Part shown: positions 15,936-24,942 of the stretch, piece after piece
Layout: each line of letters starts with the position of its first letter
Numbering within the stretch: the first letter of the stretch is position 1
IMG/VR virus record: IMGVR_UViG_3300028283_000235
Span: 1 to 54,678 of that record
DNA: 54,678 nucleotides
Direction: 5' to 3' (one strand)
Source: a virus
Position numbers and translations under genes: made by a program
The notes under the pieces: generated by a model
What the model saw: the letters and a program-made list of their open reading frames with translations, nothing else
Database searches by the model: none
What the model was told of the DNA's origin: nothing

Positions 15936-17382
15936 ATGTAACCTCAGTTTTGGTTTTTTTTGGGTCTTTACCTGGTACTTTTTTAGTATCTAAAGCTACT
16001 AATAAATCAATATCATAGTAATCGTCACCAACTTTACCAATAGTCTTATTGAGTTCAAATCTATGAGTTAGATCTGGTTTTTGTTTTTTGTTTCTATCGT
16101 GATAAACTTCCACAGCGTATTTTTTCCAAATCCAAGTATTAAGCAATTTTGAAAATTCACAATCTTCCTTAGCGTACCATTTTTTAGTATAAGGTAAATC
16201 TGAATAAACTATATGTGGAGAGTTAGGAAAAGCGTATTCATTATTATAAGATAACCTCACGGCGTCATTTGAAGCTATATAAGAATTATCATATTTACAC
16301 CAAGTCGCTCTACTTTCTGGTATATCTTGGTCGTTATACCCGTCATGTACCATAGGATCATAATCCTCATCACCATTACCCCAACCATTATATTCTTCAT
16401 AGTGTCCTTCTGTATCTGTTAAAGTTATGTACTTGCCTTCACCCTTAGTGTGACTAGCCATCATTCCACTTTCTCTGTAAAAATATCTTAATGTATCAAC
16501 GTAAGGATATAAATTGAAATTAACGTCTTTCAATATGACTTCGAGTTCCATTTCTTTTGATCCTTCACCAGGCACAATTATATGTGTACCTCCATATTTT
16601 TGCTCGTTTTTATATAACCACCCTTGTCTTTTTGCGTAATTCGTGAATAACATTTCATCATCATCATTGTTTGTATAAACCCTATCCATAAAAATAGCGT
16701 CCTTTGGTTTTGATAATTTCCAAACAATAGCCCTTCCTCTAATTTTATCCCCATCTTTATTCTTGAGGACCAACATTTTACATTCTCCTGGGTTATTTTT
16801 ATAACAATTTAGATAGCGACCAGCTTCTGGTCCGCTCATACAAGATGAGCCTAATGTTCCGTATTCTGAATCGTAATTTCTAGCGTCGTACCAATAAACT
16901 ATATCATCGCCTTCTACCATTTCAAAATTACCAGCTTCTTCTGATTCTTTTACTATTGATTTGAACTTTTTAGTGAATTTTTGAATAGAATCTTCACTAA
17001 ATTTCGGAAGTGTTTGACCAATGAATCTGGTGATTTTTTGTTTGGTTCTCATTTTCGAAGTCCAAAACTCTTCCAATGGCTTACCTTCTTTAGTAAGTCT
17101 TTCTATTCTAGATGATTGTAAAAAAGAAACATTTTCACCGTCGTTGTCCACGTCAACATAAGACAGGTCAAAAACTCTATCTGACGATGGTGATTCAAGT
17201 TCTAAAAGACGTTTAGAGATGTTGCTAGCTTTAATATTTTGTATAGCTATAAGTACATCTCTAAACTTATCTGATAGTATCATTTTTTGATCTGGCATTT
17301 TCACTTTTTTCTCGCCTTTTGCGGCTGGTTTAACTTCATCTGCCTCTTTGATCAAATATTGTTGATAATTTATTACACCCAT
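15919..17382 (-). CDS. SCM-family phage protein with CTS-like N-terminus
   Basis: The 487-residue protein belongs to a family with six members in this window. Order of shared blocks: MILSDKFRDVL, DLSYVDVDNDGENVSFLQSSR, a basic helix (KMRTKQKITRFI), VEGDDIVYWY, LGSSCMSG near residue 180, YKNNPGECKMLVL, IRGRAIVWKL, FMDRVYT, GWLYKNEQKYGG. A C-terminal part holds TWCKYDNSYIASNDAV, the WC module shared with other proteins. The N-terminus INYQQYLIKE|ADE fits a capsid-targeting peptide (I-K-E). The invariant Cys in SCM could be catalytic, but no known enzyme family is recognised. I infer a packaged, injected protein. Confidence 0.72.
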   Translation of the reverse strand: MGVINYQQYLIKEADEVKPAAKGEKKVKMPDQKMILSDKFRDVLIAIQNIKASNISKRLLELESPSSDRVFDLSYVDVDNDGENVSFLQSSRIERLTKEGKPLEEFWTSKMRTKQKITRFIGQTLPKFSEDSIQKFTKKFKSIVKESEEAGNFEMVEGDDIVYWYDARNYDSEYGTLGSSCMSGPEAGRYLNCYKNNPGECKMLVLKNKDGDKIRGRAIVWKLSKPKDAIFMDRVYTNNDDDEMLFTNYAKRQGWLYKNEQKYGGTHIIVPGEGSKEMELEVILKDVNFNLYPYVDTLRYFYRESGMMASHTKGEGKYITLTDTEGHYEEYNGWGNGDEDYDPMVHDGYNDQDIPESRATWCKYDNSYIASNDAVRLSYNNEYAFPNSPHIVYSDLPYTKKWYAKEDCEFSKLLNTWIWKKYAVEVYHDRNKKQKPDLTHRFELNKTIGKVGDDYYDIDLLVALDTKKVPGKDPKKTKTEVTYGFKD

Positions 17383-17399
17383 TTATAATTAGATATTTT

Positions 17400-18821
17400 T
17401 TAGAAAGTCATAGTCGCAACGTCAACTCTTAAATCTTTTTCTTTGTCTTTAAATGAAACCTTAACAATGATTCTATCTGGACGAATTCCTATAATTCTAC
17501 CTTCACCAAAAGTAGGATGTTTTACAAGTAATCCCTCTTTCAAGTCCTTCTCTGTTAATTTAGTAGTACCAATACCAGCTTTCATTTTAAATCCGTAAGT
17601 CAAGAACTTATCTGGTGGTACTATAAACTTACTATTAGTAGTAGTTAATATAGTAATTTTATCATCTATATTAGCCATAGTGCCAAAGAGTTCACCGCTC
17701 TTACTGTAAACTTCAAGATCCTTCTTGATGTCGTTCATATCGATTGGTTTCAAAGAACCACCAGCTCCAGCAACTTCTTTTTTCTTAACCTTTGCTGGAT
17801 CGAAATCTGGGGTGGTGTAGAACCCAACGTATTCAACCCAAATAGCGTCTTTCTTTTCACACCATTGTTTATCGTATTCACACCATTGTGCTTCGGCTGT
17901 TTTAATTTGATTACCGAGATAATCGTTAACAAATTCGGCGTTTCCAATTGCACCAGGTCCAACTGCGGTAGCTTTGGTTGTAGGTGTAGCGTAACCGCCA
18001 CCTTCCCACCATCTATCGTTATCCCATTCTGAACCGTGATATTTACTACTTCTTGAGTAAGATGAGTAAGAGTGCTCAACTTTAGTTTGATCTCTTTTAG
18101 TTGGTAATGTTTCCCAATCAACTTTAACACAAGCCTCAGCAAGCTTTGCTAAGAAAGCTATATTTTGTTCTTCTCTAACTGAGTGTTGATCTTTATAACC
18201 AACTGATAAATTTGTACATTCTGAAAAGATACCAGCCAAATGATGTGAGTCAGTCACAGCTCCAGTAGGATCTTTCTTATATTTAAAACCACCCGCATCA
18301 TTTAATCTTTTTGCCAATTCGTCACCAAACTCGTCCGAACAACATCTTTCACCACATTGGAATGTAATAACACTATCGTCATCTCTACGGTCTAGGGATA
18401 CAACCTTAGTAATTTTTTTATATAGTTCGTCTTCTTTATTGCTTTCTAGATGTCTTTTCAAAGCGTTAGAACCAACACAACCGTGCTCTTCATTTAAGAA
18501 GAAATAGTACAATCCAACTTTCCCTTTTTCTATCATGTGTATCATAATAGTAGTTCCAGCTTTATCGTCAGCACCGAGTATTGTTTTTCCGTCAGTTTCG
18601 ATTATATCACCTTTAATGACGTGGGTTACTTCTTTTGGTTGACCACTATCTGCTGTATCTATGTGACTAGTAAACATCGTTGTAGGATCACCAATTTTTA
18701 TGTAATAGTTACCATGAAAATCTTTCTTCCACCCTTTAGGGAAGTAATTTTCCATCAACTTTTCATGACCGTTTGGCATCGTTGATTTGGTTAACTTTAA
18801 AAATAGGTCTTTAATTGACAT
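17400..18821 (-). CDS. M20/M42-like metallopeptidase with C-terminal extensions
   Basis: The first 250 residues look like a zinc aminopeptidase of the M20/M28/M42 type: FTSHIDTAD (metal His), ILGADDKAG (bridging Asp), LNEEHGCVGS (catalytic and metal Glu) and a later SVGYKDQHS. The closest relative in the window is 22689-23831. After a Ser/Tyr linker comes the WC module (AQWCEYDKQWCEKKDAIWVEY), then a C-terminal Tudor/CarD-like segment LLVKHPTFGEGRIIGI. Fusion of a peptidase to the same module found in SCM-family proteins suggests it acts on, or with, them. Substrate unknown. Confidence 0.78.
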   Translation of the reverse strand: MSIKDLFLKLTKSTMPNGHEKLMENYFPKGWKKDFHGNYYIKIGDPTTMFTSHIDTADSGQPKEVTHVIKGDIIETDGKTILGADDKAGTTIMIHMIEKGKVGLYYFFLNEEHGCVGSNALKRHLESNKEDELYKKITKVVSLDRRDDDSVITFQCGERCCSDEFGDELAKRLNDAGGFKYKKDPTGAVTDSHHLAGIFSECTNLSVGYKDQHSVREEQNIAFLAKLAEACVKVDWETLPTKRDQTKVEHSYSSYSRSSKYHGSEWDNDRWWEGGGYATPTTKATAVGPGAIGNAEFVNDYLGNQIKTAEAQWCEYDKQWCEKKDAIWVEYVGFYTTPDFDPAKVKKKEVAGAGGSLKPIDMNDIKKDLEVYSKSGELFGTMANIDDKITILTTTNSKFIVPPDKFLTYGFKMKAGIGTTKLTEKDLKEGLLVKHPTFGEGRIIGIRPDRIIVKVSFKDKEKDLRVDVATMTF

Positions 18822-18848
18822 CTTATTTTATATTATTTTTTGTTCAAC

Positions 18849-18860
18849 TATATATTAAAA
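18849..18860 (-). promoter_or_regulatory. Candidate phage promoter motif
   Basis: Exact TTTTAATATATA on the minus strand, 27 bases before the ATG of the peptidase gene at 17400-18821 and just after the preceding gene's stop. Confidence 0.45.
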
Positions 18861-20069
18861 ATTATTTTTGAGTATGTACTTACCTGTCTCGTCTTTTTCA
18901 GTATGTTCTTTTAAACATATCATTCCATCAACTTTTACAAACTCGTGTTCGGGTGTCACGTAACATTCCTCCCCCATATAATCCAATAGAACCGCGTCAG
19001 TATAATGTACGTAAACTTGATCTATATCTGACCATCTTAAATTTCCTTCGTGTACTATTCTACCAAGATAATCAATTTTAAATGTTTCGCCATCGTCTTG
19101 ATAAAAACCACCACTAGCTAAAACTAAACTGTAATATTTTTTATTGTGAAATTTTTTCACATCACTAGTTAGTGTTCCGTCCTTTGGATTATAGAATTGT
19201 AACGTATCTACGTAGGGGTAGTAATCATATTCTTTTGGTTTTAAATTTACAGTCATTACTAATTTTTCACTCTTTCCATTCACTATAACAGGAATAACAC
19301 TTCCTCCATATATTTGTTTACTCTTATAAATCCAATTGTTTTTAATAGCGTAATCTATAAAAAGTTTTATTTGCCAATCAAATGTTGTATAAATCCTATC
19401 CATAAATATTTTACCAACAGGTTCATCCAAATACCATACATTTGCTCTACCATATATTCTACCTGTCGGATCTTTAAGTATCAACATATTCATTTTTTCT
19501 GGATTATCCTCATATATACCAAAGAATACATTTCTATCAGATTGTCTCATACAAGATCTTTGAAGTTGACCGTTTGATTCTTTACTATAATTCGATCCCA
19601 GATAATATCTTGTTACATCTTTTCCTTTAACTAACTCAAATTGATCTACTTTGTCAGAAGCTAAAGCAGCCTTATAATTTTTTACAAATTCCTCTATCTC
19701 TTTCTGACCAAATTTATTACCAAATATTCTAGCAATAAATCTAGATAATTTTTGCTCTTGTCTATTACTAATCCAACATAAATTCTCACCCTCTTTACGC
19801 TTTTTTATTGATGTGTATTTATCAAGTATAGGTTTAGCCTTATTTGATGTTATGTAAGAAATAGTATCATCTTTATCGGTGAGATCTATAAAAGATACGT
19901 CAAACTTATTTTTATTACCCTCAGCATTTTTTATTTCTGTTGCTATTTTATCCCCTTTTAATACCATATTATATAAAAGTAAATTAAATCTATTAGAGAT
20001 AATTAACTCTACGAAATTTTCTTCACTCTTAGCTTCATTCATGTAAGATTTGAAATCAAATAATAGCAT
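18855..20069 (-). CDS. SCM-family phage protein with CTS-like N-terminus
   Basis: The 404-residue paralogue has the N-terminus MLLFDFKSYMNE|AKSEE, fitting the capsid-targeting pattern (M-N-E then Ala). It then shows FDVSFIDLTDKDDTISYITS, LSRFIARIFG, VKGKDVTRYYL, LQRSCMRQ, YEDNPEKMNMLIL, IYGRANVWYL, FMDRIYTTF and WIYKSKQIYGG, the family blocks in order. Near the C-terminus, LRWSDIDQVYVHYTDAVLLDYMG is a degenerate WC module that has lost its Cys. The repeated family architecture with an SCM Cys and a GRA..W.L strand points to one conserved fold of unknown activity. Confidence 0.72.
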   Translation of the reverse strand: MLLFDFKSYMNEAKSEENFVELIISNRFNLLLYNMVLKGDKIATEIKNAEGNKNKFDVSFIDLTDKDDTISYITSNKAKPILDKYTSIKKRKEGENLCWISNRQEQKLSRFIARIFGNKFGQKEIEEFVKNYKAALASDKVDQFELVKGKDVTRYYLGSNYSKESNGQLQRSCMRQSDRNVFFGIYEDNPEKMNMLILKDPTGRIYGRANVWYLDEPVGKIFMDRIYTTFDWQIKLFIDYAIKNNWIYKSKQIYGGSVIPVIVNGKSEKLVMTVNLKPKEYDYYPYVDTLQFYNPKDGTLTSDVKKFHNKKYYSLVLASGGFYQDDGETFKIDYLGRIVHEGNLRWSDIDQVYVHYTDAVLLDYMGEECYVTPEHEFVKVDGMICLKEHTEKDETGKYILKNNF

Positions 20070-20103
20070 TTAATGTTTTTATTTTTTCTTCTATATATAA
20101 ATT

Positions 20104-21063
20104 TTAAAAATCGAAATCTTTCCTTAACTCATAACCACCTGTGTGATCACACAAATCATAATATTCCTCGCAACCAATACTCTTCAAATATTTCGGATCA
20201 TTAGTAAGTGAAGCACTGTTTGGATCGTAAAATCCAAGATTATCAACAAATGGAAAATACTCAATGTCCTCTTTTCTTACTTTTACAACCATAGTGGCCT
20301 TAATCACTTTATTATTTGATACTACATTCAATATGTTATCCATACTCTCAAGTTTATATAACCAATTATGTTTAATCGCGTAATTTATAAACATGTTGAG
20401 TATAAAGTCGTTGGAAAAATACACTCTATCCATAAACACTTTACCTGATGGTCTATCTAGGTTCCAAAGTAATGCTCTACCTAAAATTTTCTGTCTGTCC
20501 TCGTCTAATAGAATTAGTAATCTAACTTTATCTGGATTATGAGTATATAGATCAAGAAATATTTGGCAGAACCTATGTCTCATACAAGAGTCTTTAAGGT
20601 TTCCACCACCTTCCGCGTAACTATCGTGTAGGTACCATTTTTTTATATCATCCCCTTTTACTATTTTAAAATTTCTATTTAATTTTTTAGCTTTAATTAT
20701 TGATTTATATTCATTTACAAAACTTTCAATCTCTGGTCCTTGAACTTTTTCACCTAATAATCTGAATACTAATCTACCTATTCTTATTTCGATTCTTTGA
20801 TTGTTAGACCAACATTCTCCTTCAATGTCAGCAACTTTATCCTCTATCATTTTATTGACTTTATCGGAAGTTATGTACGATACCATATCTTCCTTATCAG
20901 TTCTATCTATAAAAGATTCTTTAACTTTAAATTCTGTAGCTGATAACTTTAATAGTTCGTTTGATACATTATCATTTATTCTTTTTAAAATTTTAACAAA
21001 CCTTTTGGACAATATTAAAGGATATAAATCTGGATTTGAGATATTATCTTTATCAATGCTCAT
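20104..21063 (-). CDS. SCM-family phage protein without CTS
   Basis: Start is the ATG at 21063, since the upstream frame opens with TTG at 21123 and overlaps the previous gene. The 319-residue protein begins MSIDKDNISNPDLYPLILSKRF and so goes straight into the family domain without an F-x-x-E peptide. Family blocks are KESFIDRTDKEDMVSYITS, RIGRLVFRLLG, VKGDDIKKWYL, LKDSCMRHRF, YTHNPDKVRLLIL, LGRALLWNL and FMDRVYF. It ends soon after the domain and lacks the WC module. It may be a cytoplasmic partner or regulator of the tagged members. Confidence 0.7.
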   Translation of the reverse strand: MSIDKDNISNPDLYPLILSKRFVKILKRINDNVSNELLKLSATEFKVKESFIDRTDKEDMVSYITSDKVNKMIEDKVADIEGECWSNNQRIEIRIGRLVFRLLGEKVQGPEIESFVNEYKSIIKAKKLNRNFKIVKGDDIKKWYLHDSYAEGGGNLKDSCMRHRFCQIFLDLYTHNPDKVRLLILLDEDRQKILGRALLWNLDRPSGKVFMDRVYFSNDFILNMFINYAIKHNWLYKLESMDNILNVVSNNKVIKATMVVKVRKEDIEYFPFVDNLGFYDPNSASLTNDPKYLKSIGCEEYYDLCDHTGGYELRKDFDF

Positions 21064-21109
21064 TTTAAATTGTTCATTTGTTCGTATATATTTTATTTTG
21101 AATTTGGTT

Positions 21110-22555
21110 TTACGAACCTCCAAAAATTGCTCTCCTTTTCTTTTTCTTTGGCTCTGGTTTATTTTCTTTTATTCCCATCATTTCTCTTACGTAGAGAGAA
21201 CTTTTCATAAGTTCATCAAGTTCCTTTCTTTCCATTTCATTCTGCTCTGAAATCTTTTTCTCATCGTATTCATCTTTGAAATAATATTCTCCGTCTACAC
21301 CTTTCACCAAAAGATCCATGATGTAGTAATTACCTTTACAACGTTCGTAAGTCTTACCCCTATCACTTCTGAAAAAATTATCGTAATATTTCTTGTCTTT
21401 AGTTACGTAAACTCTATGAATATCAGACTCCATTAAAAATGAACCAACAACTTTAGAGTAAGCACTAGACTGCGAATTTAAAAATCTTTTATGATATACA
21501 GAATACCTTAATTCAGTTGGATAAACATATTCATCAAATTCTTTAATAAAGAAAGCGTTATTCTTATGAGTGTAACCGTCACCGTAAAAACAGAAATGAG
21601 AATCTTCAACATTGATGAATTCTCCATTAAGAGCGTCAAAGACAAAGTTTTCGTTACCGGAATCTTGTCCGTTGATTTCTCTTAACTTAATCATATCTGG
21701 AATAGTATTATATTCCTCCTCAATGTTAGTCAAGTACTTATCTTTCTTATTGAAAAATAAAAGGGTGTCGATGTAAGGGAAGTATCTGTAATCACCCCTC
21801 ACATGAACTCTCATATCAATACACACATCATCACCAGCTTTCACAACTTTCACTGCATCAAATGTTTGCGCGCTTTTATAGAGCCAACCATTTTTCTCTG
21901 CGTGTTTTTTGAAAAGGATGGCGTCTGAATCTTCTTTAACGTAGATTCTATCTAGTAACCAGGTATCGGCTGGTTCGTCTAATTTCCAAAGAAGAGCTCT
22001 ACCACCGATAATATCTTTACTACCCTCAAAGAGGACTAGCATTTTAATTTTATCTGAATTTTTGATATAAAGATCCATCCACTCTGCACATTGATCGTGC
22101 CTCATACAGGATTTGTTGAGTGAGCCGTTACCACGAGCGTATCTTTTACCGTTATAGAATTTTATAATATCGTTTCCTTCGATAACTTTGAATTTAATAT
22201 TCTTTAAAGCGTTTTTATATTCAGCTTTAAAAGCGTTAACCCATTTCTCAATCTCGAAAGGTTTAAAGAAAGGGGCTATTTTGTTGATTAATCTACCAAC
22301 TCTGATTTCATTACGTGAGTTACACGACCAAGCTATATCACCGTTACCTCTTTCTTTTGGAAGTTCGTTGTATTTATTAGCTTGTAAAAATGATATAGTG
22401 CTTTCATCCTCAGTTATATCTAAAAAACTGAATTGGAAAGTATAGTCATTATTTTCTTCTAACGACATAATAAATTTAGAAACACCGTCGTTTATTTTGT
22501 ACAAGATGTCTCTAAGCCGTGAAGATAGAATTATCGGCATGTAAGTATTTTCCAT
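21110..22555 (-). CDS. SCM-family phage protein without CTS
   Basis: The 481-residue protein begins MENTYMPIILSSRLRDILYKI, directly at the family domain with no targeting peptide. Blocks in order: FSFLDITEDESTISFLQ, EIRVGRLINKI, IEGNDIIKFY, LNKSCMRHDQC, YIKNSDKIKMLVL, IGGRALLWKL, LLDRIYV and GWLYKSAQTF. A C-terminal WC-like module follows (SHFCFYGDGYTHKNNAFF) with further Tyr-rich repeats and a basic tail (EPKKKKRRAIFGGS). It is the first gene of the minus run from 22555 and faces the divergent peptidase at 22689. Confidence 0.7.
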   Translation of the reverse strand: MENTYMPIILSSRLRDILYKINDGVSKFIMSLEENNDYTFQFSFLDITEDESTISFLQANKYNELPKERGNGDIAWSCNSRNEIRVGRLINKIAPFFKPFEIEKWVNAFKAEYKNALKNIKFKVIEGNDIIKFYNGKRYARGNGSLNKSCMRHDQCAEWMDLYIKNSDKIKMLVLFEGSKDIIGGRALLWKLDEPADTWLLDRIYVKEDSDAILFKKHAEKNGWLYKSAQTFDAVKVVKAGDDVCIDMRVHVRGDYRYFPYIDTLLFFNKKDKYLTNIEEEYNTIPDMIKLREINGQDSGNENFVFDALNGEFINVEDSHFCFYGDGYTHKNNAFFIKEFDEYVYPTELRYSVYHKRFLNSQSSAYSKVVGSFLMESDIHRVYVTKDKKYYDNFFRSDRGKTYERCKGNYYIMDLLVKGVDGEYYFKDEYDEKKISEQNEMERKELDELMKSSLYVREMMGIKENKPEPKKKKRRAIFGGS

Positions 22556-22569
22556 AAATGAAATTTAAA

Positions 22570-22581
22570 TTTTAATATATA
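22570..22581 (+). promoter_or_regulatory. Candidate phage promoter motif in divergent region
   Basis: Exact TTTTAATATATA in plus orientation, 107 bases before the peptidase gene at 22689. A host-type element TTACTTTTG, matching the Bacteroidetes -7 consensus TAnnTTTG, lies nearer the gene at about 22656-22664. Confidence 0.35.
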
Positions 22582-22688
22582 ATCCAAAAAAGAACACTTT
22601 TTTAAATTGTTTTACAAAATTAACAAATATTTTTAATAATACAAAATTATTTCTTACTTTTGTAAAAATAAAAGAATTAAAAAGATAT

Positions 22689-23831
22689 ATGGACATTAAG
22701 GCTAAATTCTTAGAATTAACAACTAAAACATATCCAATGGGAACAGAGAAAGCAGTGTACAACTTTCTCCCAGATGATTTTATCAAAGATAAGTACGATA
22801 ATCTGTATTGGATCATAGGTAAATCAGATACCTTATTCTGCGCCCACCTAGACACCATCGATCGCACAGATAAATCCCAAGACGTAGTACACGTTATGGA
22901 AGGGGACATGGTAAAGACAGACGGTAAAACAACACTAGGTGCTGACGATAAAGCTGGTGTGGCGATCATGTTATATATGATTGAAAAACAAATACCTGGT
23001 TTTTATTTATTTACAGTAGGTGAAGAAAAAGGTTGTGTTGGTTCATCTAAGTTGTCTGCTGCTTTGCAAACAAAAATGGACGATAAATACAAAGGTATTA
23101 AAAAAATAGTTGCCTTCGACCGTTCGGGATATGATTCTATTATTACACACCAGATGGAGCAAAGATGTTGCTCAGATGAATTTGCTATAGCTTTAATTGC
23201 TGAATTAGGTAAAGCTGGGTTAAAATATCAAATTGATACTGGTGGTTATTATTGTGATTCAGCAGAATTTGCAGATATTGTTTCAGAATGTACAAATATA
23301 TCTGTTGGATATTTTGATCAACACGCTAATATAGAAAGACAAGATCTAGCTTTTCTTGAAAGATTGGCAGAGGCATGTTGCCAAGTCAACTGGAACAAAT
23401 TACCAGCAAAGAGAGATCCAAAAAAAGTAGAATATATTGATAGTTATTATTTTAGTAAAAAGAAGAGAGTAAGAGAAGGTGAAGAAGAAACTGAATTTGA
23501 TGATTATGATTTTCATCCATTCGCTGTTGAAGATAATAAAGACGTAGAAGTATTCTATTTTGAAGATAAAAAATTTAATTATATATCTGATATATCATAT
23601 CTTAATGGGCAAATTATTGATGTTACATTAAGTCAAAAAAGAGTAGAATACGAACTTGAAATTATAACAACTGCGATGGAGGCTAATCAAGTTGCTTACG
23701 ATTATTGTGTCTGGGACGGGTTGATTTTAACTATTGAACTTGATAAACACGAAACTAAATTAACAAGAAACGATCTTTTAGAATATTGTCCCGAACTTGA
23801 TATAGATGCAATAAAAAAACAAAAAAAGTAA
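22689..23831 (+). CDS. M20/M42-like metallopeptidase
   Basis: The 380-residue protein aligns with the N-terminal part of 17400-18821. It has FCAHLDTID (metal His), TLGADDKAG (bridging Asp), VGEEKGCVGS (Glu-Glu), FDRSGYDS and later VGYFDQHAN, the layout of a di-zinc aminopeptidase. Residues up to about 250 are catalytic; the rest is acidic and Tyr-rich (FDDYDFHPFAVED) without the WC module. It is transcribed divergently from the SCM-family cluster, and a TTACTTTTG host-like promoter element precedes it. Possible roles are peptide recycling or processing of virion or host proteins; substrate is unknown. Confidence 0.8.
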   Translation: MDIKAKFLELTTKTYPMGTEKAVYNFLPDDFIKDKYDNLYWIIGKSDTLFCAHLDTIDRTDKSQDVVHVMEGDMVKTDGKTTLGADDKAGVAIMLYMIEKQIPGFYLFTVGEEKGCVGSSKLSAALQTKMDDKYKGIKKIVAFDRSGYDSIITHQMEQRCCSDEFAIALIAELGKAGLKYQIDTGGYYCDSAEFADIVSECTNISVGYFDQHANIERQDLAFLERLAEACCQVNWNKLPAKRDPKKVEYIDSYYFSKKKRVREGEEETEFDDYDFHPFAVEDNKDVEVFYFEDKKFNYISDISYLNGQIIDVTLSQKRVEYELEIITTAMEANQVAYDYCVWDGLILTIELDKHETKLTRNDLLEYCPELDIDAIKKQKK

Positions 23832-23846
23832 AACAAGCCTGACCTT

Positions 23847-23858
23847 CTTTAATATATA
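23847..23858 (+). promoter_or_regulatory. Candidate phage promoter motif
   Basis: CTTTAATATATA, one base from the exact 12-mer, lies 19 bases before the ATG at 23878. Confidence 0.45.
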
Positions 23859-23877
23859 AAAGAAAAAAGAGAACGTC

Positions 23878-24339
23878 ATGCTTGTACACCAATTAACAAA
23901 CGCAAAGAGGGCATTAGATAATGTATCTAATTATCAAGGTTTAGAATTCGCCTACGCTGTTTTCAAAAACAAACAACTTATAGATAATAAATTAATGGAA
24001 GTAGATTTCATTAAAAACGTATCACCCGAAGTCATTGAATACGAAGAAAAAAGAGTAAAACTTTGCGAAGAATACGCAAATAAAGACGATAAAGGGATGC
24101 CAATAATCGAAAACGATCTTTATATCATAACAGATAAAGATACATTCAAAGCAAAAATGGACGCCTTATTAACACAATATAAACCATTTGTGGAAGAAAG
24201 ACAAAAACAAATAGAACTATTTAACGATAAAATGAACAACACTGTTGATTTTCAATTCGTTAAGATTAAAAAGGAACAAATTCCACCACAAGTTCAAACA
24301 GCTAGGGAATTAGAGGAAATATCATTTATGATAGAATAA
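23878..24339 (+). CDS. Hypothetical phage protein
   Basis: The 153-residue protein starts MLVHQLTNAKRALDNVSNYQG and is mostly helical and charged, with a middle EEKRVKLCEEYANKDDKG and an end RELEEISFMIE. It has no signal peptide or membrane segment and no motif I recognise. It has its own promoter-like motif 19 bases upstream and is followed at once by a strong bidirectional terminator, so it may be a monocistronic early or middle gene. Confidence 0.75.
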   Translation: MLVHQLTNAKRALDNVSNYQGLEFAYAVFKNKQLIDNKLMEVDFIKNVSPEVIEYEEKRVKLCEEYANKDDKGMPIIENDLYIITDKDTFKAKMDALLTQYKPFVEERQKQIELFNDKMNNTVDFQFVKIKKEQIPPQVQTARELEEISFMIE

Positions 24340-24362
24340 TTGTTACCAGGATGAAGACAAGA

Positions 24363-24388
24363 AAAAACCAGTCAAATGACTGGTTTTT
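24363..24388. terminator. Bidirectional rho-independent terminator
   Basis: AAAAACCAGTCA (24363-24374) pairs with 24377-24388 around a 2-base loop. A and T tracts on both sides let it serve the plus gene ending at 24339 and the minus gene ending at 24392. Confidence 0.88.
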
Positions 24389-24391
24389 CTT

Positions 24392-24649
24392 TTATATAGA
24401 AGGTGGTTTAAAACCAGTTAGTGATAATAGATAAGAAAGTAAAAAAACTTGTGAGAAAAGAGATATCATTACTATAACAGTAATAATATTTTCACTTTTT
24501 TTATCCATATTTGAATTAGGTAGTACCTTATCCAATATTTCAGTGCATTTTGGTATAAATGTTGATAATACTGCTAATACCACGCCAACTAACAATCCAG
24601 GCACAGAGAAACAAGCGATTGCGGTTAAAATTTCTTTCTGATTAAGCAT
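24392..24649 (-). CDS. Small membrane protein
   Basis: The 85-residue protein has two hydrophobic helices (about residues 9-31 and 55-78) joined by a polar loop (NSNMDKKSEN). No family is recognised. It is the last gene of the minus run from 29336, ending at a strong terminator. Small two-helix proteins are found among phage lysis, exclusion and membrane-modifying factors, but no holin evidence such as a linked endolysin is seen. Confidence 0.65.
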   Translation of the reverse strand: MLNQKEILTAIACFSVPGLLVGVVLAVLSTFIPKCTEILDKVLPNSNMDKKSENIITVIVMISLFSQVFLLSYLLSLTGFKPPSI

Positions 24650-24660
24650 ATCTTTTAAAT

Positions 24661-24942
24661 TTAGTTCATATTTAACTCTCTCAATAACTTATTTACAAAA
24701 TCTACTGCTTTCATAGTCTCTACATTTACCTTAGCTTCATATTCAGCTTTCTGAACAGCGTGTAGCAAATCTGGATAAATCAACGTTCTGGTAGCTAACT
24801 GAACTTCATCGGCCAAAAGTTTTTCATTATCAGTATAAAGAGCAGCAATCACAGAATATAGAATGGCAGCAACCTGAATGTTGTCCTTCTCACATTTGAA
24901 TGCCAACTTATCCAATTTATCAATCAATTTATCTCTATTCAT
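24661..24942 (-). CDS. Small hypothetical protein
   Basis: The 93-residue, helical protein begins MNRDKLIDKLDKLAFKCE and ends NKLLRELNMN. No known motif. Its start codon shares one base with the stop of the upstream ligase-like gene (TGATG), so translation is coupled to it. Confidence 0.68.
   Translation of the reverse strand: MNRDKLIDKLDKLAFKCEKDNIQVAAILYSVIAALYTDNEKLLADEVQLATRTLIYPDLLHAVQKAEYEAKVNVETMKAVDFVNKLLRELNMN

Noticed and set aside
15919-22555. SCM proteins as ADP-ribosyltransferases like T4 Alt
   Set aside because: The R-S-E signature pattern of that family could not be found, so no NAD-using activity is assigned.
22565-22969. Minus-strand frame over the 5' part of the peptidase gene
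   Set aside because: The plus gene has complete metal-binding motifs; the minus frame has no family features and uneven composition.
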